A stretch of DNA of 10,970 nucleotides, taken from contig DASUKH010000207.1 in assembly GCA_036278835.1 (NCBI GenBank), positions 1 to 10,970 of the forward strand. Direction: 5' to 3'. The position numbers and the translations under genes are program-made. The notes under the pieces were generated by a model. The model was given only the letters and a program-made list of their open reading frames with translations. It had not been told where the DNA came from and made no database searches. This DNA comes from DATARH01 sp036278835. Its GTDB lineage: Bacteria; Pseudomonadota; Alphaproteobacteria; ATCC43930; CGMCC-115725. This document shows, one piece after another, positions 5,424 through 10,970 of the stretch (its first letter is position 1; every line of letters starts with the position of its first letter).

Positions 5424-6866
5424 TCAGTGAACGTAGAGGGCGGTGAACAGGCAAAACCAGGCGAGCGCGTGGTTGCGGCGCTCGCCCGCCGCGGGAACCG
5501 TTCTGAGATCGTGCAGATTGTTGAATGCCGTCAGGATTTTGCCGTCGGCGAGCCTGACTTCATAGGCGCGTCCGGACAGACTATAGGTCACGATTGCACG
5601 CTTCAGGTCCGGCGAAACGCTGATGTTGCCTGCCTCGTCGGAAAATCTCGCGCCGCCCTTTTCGGGGTTGTGCAGGAGCGTGCGCTCGGTATGGGTGACG
5701 AGATCGTAGGCGATAAATCGCGACGGACCCGATTTCCAGTCGCCGCCGTGATTGTCGAAAATCAGCATGGTCGCCGATTGCCCGAGCGGCTGCACGCTGT
5801 GCTGGCGCAAGAAGGTCCCGGTGAACAGATGCTTCAGCCGGTGATCATGGCGTCCCAGGATCGCGAACGCGCTGAGGTTGCGCAGCGAAACGACGAAATC
5901 ATCGGGTGACACGTCCGGATAGAGGGCTTCGATCCCCTTGGTGACCGGCACGACGTAATTCAGGTGCAGCGGATCGCAAGGCGGCGTGTCGCTCAGCAGG
6001 CCGCGATAAGGCGAACGCAGCAGGGCATCGAGAACCGAAATTTCCTGCAGAACCTTGCCTTGCGGATTTAGGATCCGGACGATGTCTTCCTCGATCTTGC
6101 CGTCGCATTCGAGGTCTATCGAATACCCATGCGGCATCGGCACGGATAGATGCGAGCCGCCGATCCGCATCGCCGGCACCACGATGTTGCCGTCCGGCAG
6201 CAGGCGCGGCCAGTGGTGGCTGTAATCGTGACGGAACCAGGCGACGCTGCCGTCCGGGCGCACCCGCGCGATGCCGCCGGCAAAAGGAAACGTATTCCAC
6301 TGAAGAAAAACAACTATAAGATCGCCATCGGGCAGCCTTGTCATCCCCCATGGCTTCATATTTTCGGTAAACTTAAAAAACACCTCTTCATAAGGTAGCG
6401 AAACGGTTTGATGAGACTCGAACTGGTCGGGCCGGTACGGATACGCATGCACCAACGAACCAGATCGCGTCAACTCGACTGCAATACACCCGTATTTCGG
6501 ACAATACTCGAGATACTGATAAAGCCCGCCGCTTAACAGGAAATGTTCGTCGCTCGGCGCATCCGGGACCGGCGCACGCATGCCAAATCGCGCCTCAGCA
6601 AGTTTCCCAGGATTGGTGTCGCTCCATCCCAGAAATTGTTCGGGCGCAACCACGGGAGGACTCAGTTGTTGATAAATGGCATCGGCTGTTTTTTCGGCAT
6701 TTTCGATAAATGTGGAAGGGTACAGATGAAAATGCTGAGAAAGGACGCCATCGGCGAAGATGACGATGACGAACGCGATTCCCAACATTATGCTTGGTAA
6801 GCCGTTAGCGAATGCGCGAAGCGCCTGCCGCCGCCTGCTTCTGAAAAACGGTTCCGACGCGCTCAC
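5424..6866 (-). CDS. Membrane-anchored ASST-like arylsulfotransferase family protein
   Basis: About 480 residues. The start is a GTG at 6866, seven bases after GGAG; an adjacent TTG at 6869 is the alternative. One N-terminal membrane helix (about 24-43, LPSIMLGIAFVIVIFADGVL) should leave the rest in the periplasm. The body repeats beta-propeller-like strands with DGxIV/DGNIVVPA turns. Residues fitting the ASST active site are in order: HDYSHHW (213-219), DPLHLN (His301, Asn303), VVSLRN (Arg329) and LRQHS (His356), the last matching the His that carries sulfate in E. coli ASST. Known ASSTs transfer sulfate from phenolic sulfate esters to phenols without PAPS. The acceptor here is unknown. The coding sequence is clearly richer in A/T than its neighbours, mainly in its first half, suggesting acquisition by transfer. 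It heads the probable five-gene transcript. Confidence 0.82.
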   Translation of the reverse strand: MSASEPFFRSRRRQALRAFANGLPSIMLGIAFVIVIFADGVLSQHFHLYPSTFIENAEKTADAIYQQLSPPVVAPEQFLGWSDTNPGKLAEARFGMRAPVPDAPSDEHFLLSGGLYQYLEYCPKYGCIAVELTRSGSLVHAYPYRPDQFESHQTVSLPYEEVFFKFTENMKPWGMTRLPDGDLIVVFLQWNTFPFAGGIARVRPDGSVAWFRHDYSHHWPRLLPDGNIVVPAMRIGGSHLSVPMPHGYSIDLECDGKIEEDIVRILNPQGKVLQEISVLDALLRSPYRGLLSDTPPCDPLHLNYVVPVTKGIEALYPDVSPDDFVVSLRNLSAFAILGRHDHRLKHLFTGTFLRQHSVQPLGQSATMLIFDNHGGDWKSGPSRFIAYDLVTHTERTLLHNPEKGGARFSDEAGNISVSPDLKRAIVTYSLSGRAYEVRLADGKILTAFNNLHDLRTVPAAGERRNHALAWFCLFTALYVH

Positions 6867-6935
6867 CAAAATACTCCGGCTGCCGCCACGTGATGGCGCG
6901 ACGACCGGCCGCCGCCGATGGCCGCTTGGCTTCCG

Positions 6936-6963
6936 CCTATCCGGTTTAGAGAATAAAGGTCAA
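6936..6963 (-). promoter_or_regulatory. Candidate promoter ahead of the sulfotransferase gene set
   Basis: On the minus strand TTGACC (6963-6958), five of six to the -35 consensus, is followed after 16 bases by GATAGG (6941-6936), only three of six to the -10 consensus. The -35 box overlaps the stop codon of the isomerase gene, and the start codon of the ASST-like gene lies about 70 bases downstream. It would let the five genes be expressed separately from the isomerase. The weak -10 box keeps this tentative. Confidence 0.25.
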
Positions 6964-7616
6964 GCCCTACTAATGCGAGAATGATCGGAGGTGTCGGCCA
7001 GTATCTTTTGGATATCCGGCAGGTGCTCACTGCCCCAGAACAGTTCGCCGTCGAGGATGAAGCTTGGCACTCCGAAGACCCCCTTGTCCTCGGCCTCGCG
7101 CGAGATGCGGGCGGCCTCCGCGGGGCCGGGGCCAGCGAGGTAGGCGGCGGCTTCCGCCGGGTCGGCACCCGCTTCGGCGAGCACACCGGCGACGATGCCC
7201 GGGTCCTCGATGTCGAGTTCGCGCTTCCAGAAGCGCTCGAAGGTGATGTCGTTGTAGCGCCGCAACACCGCCGGCCCTTGTCGCCGGGCATGCAGCAGGC
7301 CGGCGGCGGCGAGCGTCGAATCCCAGATCTTCTGCGGACCGCGAATCACAAGGTCGCGCTTTTTCGCCTGACGGCGGCAGTCCATGTAGGAATACCGCAC
7401 CCGCCGCCATTGATGGGCGTTCCGCTGCTCCTCGACGACCCGGCCCGCCGCGTCGAGCCGCGCCGAGCCGAGAAAGCTCGGAATATCGAGCACATAGGGC
7501 AGCCAATCGATCGCGACGGAGAAATCGCGCTCGACGGCATAGACCAGATCCTTGGCCAGATAGGCGTAGGGACTTTTGTAGTCGATATAAACGGTGATGC
7601 AACGCGGTTCCGGCAT
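6960..7616 (-). CDS. 2-hydroxychromene-2-carboxylate isomerase / kappa-class GST-like (DsbA family) protein
   Basis: A protein of 218 residues from the ATG at 7616, with GGGAGG six bases upstream. YIDYKSPYAYLA (10-21) is the family N-terminus; S15, in the S-P-Y motif, sits where HCCA isomerase and kappa GSTs have the Ser that activates glutathione. This replaces the Cys-x-x-Cys of true DsbA proteins. GVFGVPSFILDG (179-190) contains the cis-Pro loop, and ELFWGSEHLPDIQKIL is the usual C-terminal segment. A helical insertion domain lies between. HCCA isomerases convert 2-hydroxychromene-2-carboxylate to trans-o-hydroxybenzylidenepyruvate in naphthalene breakdown with glutathione. Many homologues are general cytosolic glutathione-dependent isomerases or transferases. 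No aromatic degradation cluster is seen beside it, so the broad family name is safer. It is divergent from the HTH regulator gene. Confidence 0.87.
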   Translation of the reverse strand: MPEPRCITVYIDYKSPYAYLAKDLVYAVERDFSVAIDWLPYVLDIPSFLGSARLDAAGRVVEEQRNAHQWRRVRYSYMDCRRQAKKRDLVIRGPQKIWDSTLAAAGLLHARRQGPAVLRRYNDITFERFWKRELDIEDPGIVAGVLAEAGADPAEAAAYLAGPGPAEAARISREAEDKGVFGVPSFILDGELFWGSEHLPDIQKILADTSDHSRISRA

Positions 7617-7764
7617 GGTCGCCTCCCTGGCGGCAGCTCCTGAGCATAGGCCGGGCCCGCCCGCCGGGCCATGCGGATGGCGAGAGACCGCCGCGCCGGC
7701 GCTTCCCGTCCGGCATCGATGCCGGCGCGCGTCCTTGTTGCACTTCTTCAGCGCTCGCACGATG

Positions 7765-7792
7765 ATGCTGCCCCTCCACCGGAGGGCAGCAT
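7765..7792 (+). promoter_or_regulatory. Strong hairpin enclosing the likely ribosome binding site of the HTH regulator
   Basis: ATGCTGCC(C)CTCC at 7765-7777 pairs with GGAGGGCAGCAT at 7781-7792: twelve base pairs with one bulged C and a three-base ACC loop. The GGAGGG at 7781-7786 that would serve the TTG start at 7797 lies wholly in the 3' arm. The stem is followed by TCCTTTG, a poor T-run, so a simple terminator is less likely than a translation-controlling leader structure. It could also be an attenuator. Confidence 0.5.
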
Positions 7793-7796
7793 TCCT

Positions 7797-8228
7797 TTGA
7801 GCAAAACCGCAACCCAGCGTGAGGCGTCTCCCTATGGGCGCGGCACCGGAGTGCCCGATCCCGTCGATGTCCATGTCGGCGCGCGCATTCGCACCCGCCG
7901 ACTGCTGATCGGGATGAACCAGGAGACCCTGGCCAAGGCGCTCGGCCTCACCTTTCAGCAGGTGCAGAAATATGAAGGCGGCGCCAACCGGGTCAGCGCG
8001 TCGCGGCTGTCGCAGATTGCCGATGTGCTTGGCGTGGCGATCCAATATTTCTTTTCCGATCTGCACCCCGACCCCGGCGGGGCAGCGGCGGGGAAGGCGC
8101 GCGAGCGGCTGCAGCGCCCGGAGACGATCGAGCTGATCCGCTCCTTTTACGGCATTCCCGACGACGATACCCGCTATCGGTTCCTCGACATGGTCAAGGC
8201 GGTGGCGCAGTCGCAGCAGCGCCGCTAG
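7797..8228 (+). CDS. Cro/CI-type HTH transcriptional regulator (PraR/PhrR-like)
   Basis: A protein of 143 residues if started at the TTG at 7797. A GTG at 7851 is a shorter choice. An in-frame ATG at 7671 would add an Arg/Ala-rich leader unlike the family. The HTH domain covers about residues 27-85. It reads VHVGARIRTRRLLIGMNQET, then KALGLTFQQVQKYEGGANRV, then SRLSQIADVLGVAIQYFF. This closely follows the PraR/PhrR-type regulators of rhizobia and related alphaproteobacteria (about 140 residues), known there to affect attachment, biofilm and quorum sensing. A C-terminal helical part (108-140, RPETIELIRSFYGI) probably dimerises or senses. It begins about 180 bases from the divergent isomerase gene and ends 23 bases before the UDP-sugar dehydrogenase gene, so co-transcription and control of surface polysaccharide are plausible. 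Its start is the least certain in the window. Confidence 0.82.
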   Translation: MSKTATQREASPYGRGTGVPDPVDVHVGARIRTRRLLIGMNQETLAKALGLTFQQVQKYEGGANRVSASRLSQIADVLGVAIQYFFSDLHPDPGGAAAGKARERLQRPETIELIRSFYGIPDDDTRYRFLDMVKAVAQSQQRR

Positions 8229-8251
8229 CGGATGCTGATGCCCGCTGCGCG

Positions 8252-9631
8252 ATGAACGACAGTCCGGCTCCGGCGCGCCGCGGCAACGACCCGGAACCGG
8301 CGTTCGACATCGCCGCCCTCGAGGCGCGCTTCCGCCGGCGCGATGCCGCGATCGGCGTGATTGGCCTCGGCCATGTCGGGCTGCCCCTGGCGCGCACCGC
8401 CGCCGAGCGCGGGTTTCGCGTCCTCGGGTTCGATATCGACGCCGGCAAGGTCGAACGGATCAACGCCGGCGGCTCGTATCTGCGCCAGATCAGCGCCGCG
8501 AGCATCGCTGCCGCGCGCGACAGCGGCCGCCTCGCCGCGACCGGCGATTTCCGCCGGCTCGGCGAGGTCGATGCGATCCTCCTCTGCGTCCCGACGCCGC
8601 TGACCCGGCAGCGCGAACCCGATCTCAGCTTTATCGAGAAGACCACCGAGGCGGTGGCGCGGCAGCTGCGGCGCGGCCAGCTGGTCGTGCTCGAATCGAC
8701 AACCTATCCCGGCACCACCCGCGAAATCATGCAGCCGATCCTCGAACAGGGCGGGTTGCGCTCGGGACGCGATTTCTTCCTTGCCTATTCGCCGGAGCGC
8801 GAGGACCCGGGCAACGCCGATTTCGCGACCGGCGACATCCCAAAGGTGGTCGGCGGCTACGGCCCCGACGCGCTGCGCCTCGCCTGTGCGCTTTATGACG
8901 GGGTGGCGGCGCGCACCGTGCCGGTGACCTCGCTGGAGGCGGCCGAGGCGGTCAAGCTGACCGAGAACATCTTCCGCTCCGTCAATATCGCCCTCGTCAA
9001 CGAGCTGAAGATCGTCTTCGAGGCAATGGGCATCGATATCTGGGAGGTCATCGAGGCCGCCAAGACCAAGCCGTTCGGCTATATGCCCTTCTATCCCGGT
9101 CCCGGGCTCGGCGGCCACTGCATCCCGATCGACCCGTTCTACCTCACCTGGAAGGCGCGCGAGTTCAACATTGCGACCCGCTTTATCGAACTGGCCGGCG
9201 AGATCGGCACGGCGATGCCGCAGCGCGTCGTTGACAAGACCGTCCGCGCGCTGAGCGAGCAGGCCGGCAAGGCGCTGCGTGGTGCCCGCATCCTGATCGT
9301 CGGCGTGGCCTACAAGAAGAACATCGACGACACGCGCGAAAGCCCGGCCCTGGCGATCATGGACCTGTTGGAGCAGCAGGGCGCGGTCCTCTCGTACCAC
9401 GACCCGTTCCTTGCCGAGATCCCGCCGACCCGCGCCCATGCCCGCTTCGCCGGGCGGCGGTCGCTGGCGCTCAGCGCCGCCGCCGCCGCGCAGTTCGACG
9501 CCGCGGTCATCTGCACCGACCACGACCCGGTCGATTACGCGCTGCTGGTCGAGCACTGTCCGCTCGTCGTCGACACCCGCAACGCCTGCGCCCGTCGCGG
9601 CCTCGCCGGCGACGGTATCGTCAAGGCGTGA
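8252..9631 (+). CDS. wbpA: UDP-N-acetyl-D-glucosamine 6-dehydrogenase (WbpA type)
   Basis: A protein of 459 residues; bacterial WbpA proteins are near 435, the extra length being an N-terminal tail before the Rossmann fold. NAD binding is at GVIGLGHVGLPLA (35-47). ESTTYPGTT (149-157), K235 and N239 in AVKLTENIFRSVN, and the catalytic Cys290 in PGLGGHCIPIDPFYLTWK complete the UDP-sugar dehydrogenase active site. YMPFYPGPGLGGHC and TWKAREF favour the UDP-GlcNAc subclass over UDP-glucose dehydrogenase. The C-terminal domain (about 345-455, VGVAYKKNIDDTRESPA) is the UDP-binding half. The enzyme oxidises C6 of UDP-GlcNAc twice with NAD to the uronic acid, in the cytoplasm, as a precursor for O-antigen or capsule. 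No ribosome binding site is obvious, and the gene lies 23 bases after the regulator, so coupling is likely. UDP-GalNAc as substrate cannot be excluded. Confidence 0.88.
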   Translation: MNDSPAPARRGNDPEPAFDIAALEARFRRRDAAIGVIGLGHVGLPLARTAAERGFRVLGFDIDAGKVERINAGGSYLRQISAASIAAARDSGRLAATGDFRRLGEVDAILLCVPTPLTRQREPDLSFIEKTTEAVARQLRRGQLVVLESTTYPGTTREIMQPILEQGGLRSGRDFFLAYSPEREDPGNADFATGDIPKVVGGYGPDALRLACALYDGVAARTVPVTSLEAAEAVKLTENIFRSVNIALVNELKIVFEAMGIDIWEVIEAAKTKPFGYMPFYPGPGLGGHCIPIDPFYLTWKAREFNIATRFIELAGEIGTAMPQRVVDKTVRALSEQAGKALRGARILIVGVAYKKNIDDTRESPALAIMDLLEQQGAVLSYHDPFLAEIPPTRAHARFAGRRSLALSAAAAAQFDAAVICTDHDPVDYALLVEHCPLVVDTRNACARRGLAGDGIVKA

Positions 9632-9686
9632 GCGAACCGGCCGGGCGGCACAGCGTTGACAGGCGCGGCATGGCTGAGAGCGGCAC

Positions 9687-10820
9687 ATGAGGCTGAACGA
9701 AGAGCAGGTCCTGTTGCGCGACACGGCGCGGGCGTTCGCGCGGAACGAGCTGATGCCGCATGCGGCTGAATGGGACCGCGACGCGCGGTTTCCGGGCGAG
9801 GCGGTGGCCGAACTGGGCCGGCTCGGGTTTCTGGGCATGCTGGTGCCGCCGGAATATGGCGGCGGCGGCGCCGACCATGTCGGCTACGCGCTGGCAATCG
9901 AGGAGATCGCCGCCGGCGACGGCGCCACCTCGACGATCGTCGCCGTCAATTCGCTGTGCTGCGGCGTCGTCCAGGAATACGGCAGCGCGGAGCAGAAACG
10001 GCGCTTCCTGGCCCCGATGGCGCAGGGCGGCATGCTGGCGGCGTTCTGCCTGACCGAGCCGCAGGCCGGCTCCGACGCCGCCGCGATCAAGACCCGCGCC
10101 CGCCGCCGCGGCAACGGCTGGGTCCTCAACGGCACCAAGCAGTTCATCACCTCCGGCTCGACCGCCAAGGTGGCGATCGTCTTTGCGGTCACCGACCCCG
10201 ACGCCGGCCGCAAGGGGATCAGCGCCTTTATCGTCCCGACCGATCGGCCGGGCTACCGGGTCGCGCGGCTCGAAAAGAAACTCGGCCAGCGCGCCTCAGA
10301 CACGGCGCAGATCATGTTCGACGAGCTGGAGCTGGAGCCGGAGCTGATGCTCGGCCAGGAGGGCGAGGGCTACCGCATCGCGCTTGCCAATCTCGAAGGC
10401 GGGCGGATCGGCATCGCCGCGCAGGCGGTCGGCATGGCGCGGGCCGCCTACGAGGCGGCGCTGGCCTATGCGAAAGAGCGCGAATCGTTCGGGCAGAAGC
10501 TGATCGCGCATCAGGCGGTCGCCTTCCGCCTCGCCGACATGGCGACGCAATTGGCCGCCGCCCACGGCCTCGTGCTTGAGGCGGCCGAGCGGCGCGACCG
10601 CGGCGAGCCGGCGCTCAAGGCGGCTGCGATGGCCAAATTGTTTGCCTCCGAGACGGCGGAGCGGGTCGCCTCGGACGCGATCCAGATCCACGGCGGCTAC
10701 GGCTATGTCGCCGATTTCCCGGTGGAGCGCATCTACCGCGACGTGCGCGTCTGCCAGATCTACGAGGGCGCCAGCGACATTCAGCGCCTGTTGATCGCCC
10801 GCGAAATCGCGCGCGGGTAA
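9687..10820 (+). CDS. Acyl-CoA dehydrogenase (short-chain/butyryl type)
   Basis: A protein of 377 residues, the normal length. It has the three-domain layout: N-terminal helices (1-115), a beta domain with the FAD/substrate segment CLTEPQAGSD (121-130) and TKQFITSG (150-157), and the C-terminal helices with RESFGQ (265-270) and QIHGGYGY (333-340). The catalytic base is Glu360 in QIYEGASDIQRLLIAR, the position used by short- and medium-chain enzymes. It dehydrogenates an acyl-CoA at the alpha-beta carbons and passes electrons to electron-transfer flavoprotein in the cytoplasm. Substrate could be butyryl-CoA or a branched short acyl-CoA; sequence reading alone does not settle this. An ATG at 9670 closes after six codons, so 9687 is the start. 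It is 55 bases after the UDP-sugar gene with no functional link evident. Confidence 0.92.
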   Translation: MRLNEEQVLLRDTARAFARNELMPHAAEWDRDARFPGEAVAELGRLGFLGMLVPPEYGGGGADHVGYALAIEEIAAGDGATSTIVAVNSLCCGVVQEYGSAEQKRRFLAPMAQGGMLAAFCLTEPQAGSDAAAIKTRARRRGNGWVLNGTKQFITSGSTAKVAIVFAVTDPDAGRKGISAFIVPTDRPGYRVARLEKKLGQRASDTAQIMFDELELEPELMLGQEGEGYRIALANLEGGRIGIAAQAVGMARAAYEAALAYAKERESFGQKLIAHQAVAFRLADMATQLAAAHGLVLEAAERRDRGEPALKAAAMAKLFASETAERVASDAIQIHGGYGYVADFPVERIYRDVRVCQIYEGASDIQRLLIAREIARG

Positions 10821-10833
10821 GACTTTTACCCGC
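10813..10833 (+). terminator. Hairpin spanning the acyl-CoA dehydrogenase stop codon
   Basis: GCGGGTAA (10813-10820) and TTACCCGC (10826-10833) form a perfect eight-pair stem with a GACTT loop. The 5' arm contains the TAA stop. No T-run follows, so it is not a classical rho-independent terminator; it may stabilise the transcript end or act with the REP doublet downstream. Confidence 0.35.
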
Positions 10834-10862
10834 TCACCCGAGCACCGGGGGCACTTGAAAGC

Positions 10863-10944
10863 CGCATTCCCGGCGAAAGCCGGGACCCACAGTTCCGCAA
10901 AGGGGATGTCTGAAGGGTAGGTCCCGGCTTTCGCCGGGACAGCG
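10863..10944. repeat. REP doublet (REPIN-like), copy 2
   Basis: Inverted 27-base arms at 10863-10889 and 10918-10944 differ at three positions and are separated by 28 bases. Arm hairpins are TCCCGGC/GCCGGGA with a GAAA loop (left) and GTCCCGGC/GCCGGGAC with a TTTC loop (right). Total length (82), spacer length (28) and loop-to-loop distance (54) are identical to the doublet at 1155-1236, while the spacer sequences are unrelated. It lies 42 bases after the acyl-CoA dehydrogenase gene. Confidence 0.8.
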
Positions 10945-10970
10945 TAAATTTATGCTTATGACCCCGGCAC

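Noticed and set aside
7671..7796. N-terminal extension of the HTH regulator from the ATG at 7671
   Set aside because: Adds 42 residues unlike the family, passes through a strong hairpin and would leave only about 55 bases for divergent promoters.
9656..9684. TTGACA at 9656-9661 as a promoter for the acyl-CoA dehydrogenase gene
   Set aside because: A perfect -35 box but no acceptable -10 box at 16-18 bases (the sequence there is AGCGGC).
8225..9838. Long minus-strand open frame (537 codons) opposite the UDP-sugar dehydrogenase gene
   Set aside because: Antisense to a gene with a complete active site; composition is that of a mirror frame and it has no recognisable domain.

Overview
The window is GC-rich with strongly G/C-biased third codon positions. 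Its gene families point to an alphaproteobacterium, perhaps Rhodospirillales or Hyphomicrobiales: a PraR/PhrR-like HTH regulator, a kappa-class GST-like isomerase, a small His-rich glycine-zipper protein and interspersed hairpin (REP-type) repeats. The order is inferred from family resemblance only. No rRNA, tRNA, CRISPR array, transposase or phage gene was seen.

Left part (1-2340): a Rieske ferredoxin gene, cut by the window edge, runs leftward. It is divergent from a FlgO-domain lipoprotein gene (615-1124). A repeat-filled intergenic stretch follows, holding a REP doublet and a C/G-rich hairpin repeat. Next are a tiny secreted glycine-zipper protein (1541-1780) and, on the minus strand, a 57-residue helical protein (2006-2179).

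Centre (2337-6866, minus strand): a tightly packed set of five genes, transcribed right to left. The order is a membrane-anchored ASST-like arylsulfotransferase, a small signal-peptide protein with a YMGPGAG motif, a small multi-pass membrane protein, a cytosolic PAPS-type sulfotransferase, and an adenylosuccinate lyase/CMLE-like lyase. Two junctions are ATGA overlaps and the others are short gaps. The unusual point is two unrelated sulfotransferase folds, one predicted periplasmic and one cytosolic, joined by two small membrane proteins. This is the best candidate here for an undescribed system, possibly a sulfation pathway crossing the inner membrane; substrate and function are unknown. The ASST-like gene is visibly richer in A/T than its neighbours.

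Right part (6960-10970): a 2-hydroxychromene-2-carboxylate isomerase/DsbA-like gene (minus) is divergent from an HTH regulator gene. The regulator's likely ribosome binding site lies inside a strong hairpin. It is followed on the same strand by a WbpA-type UDP-N-acetylglucosamine 6-dehydrogenase (surface polysaccharide precursor synthesis) and an acyl-CoA dehydrogenase. A second REP doublet of exactly the same geometry as the first closes the window.
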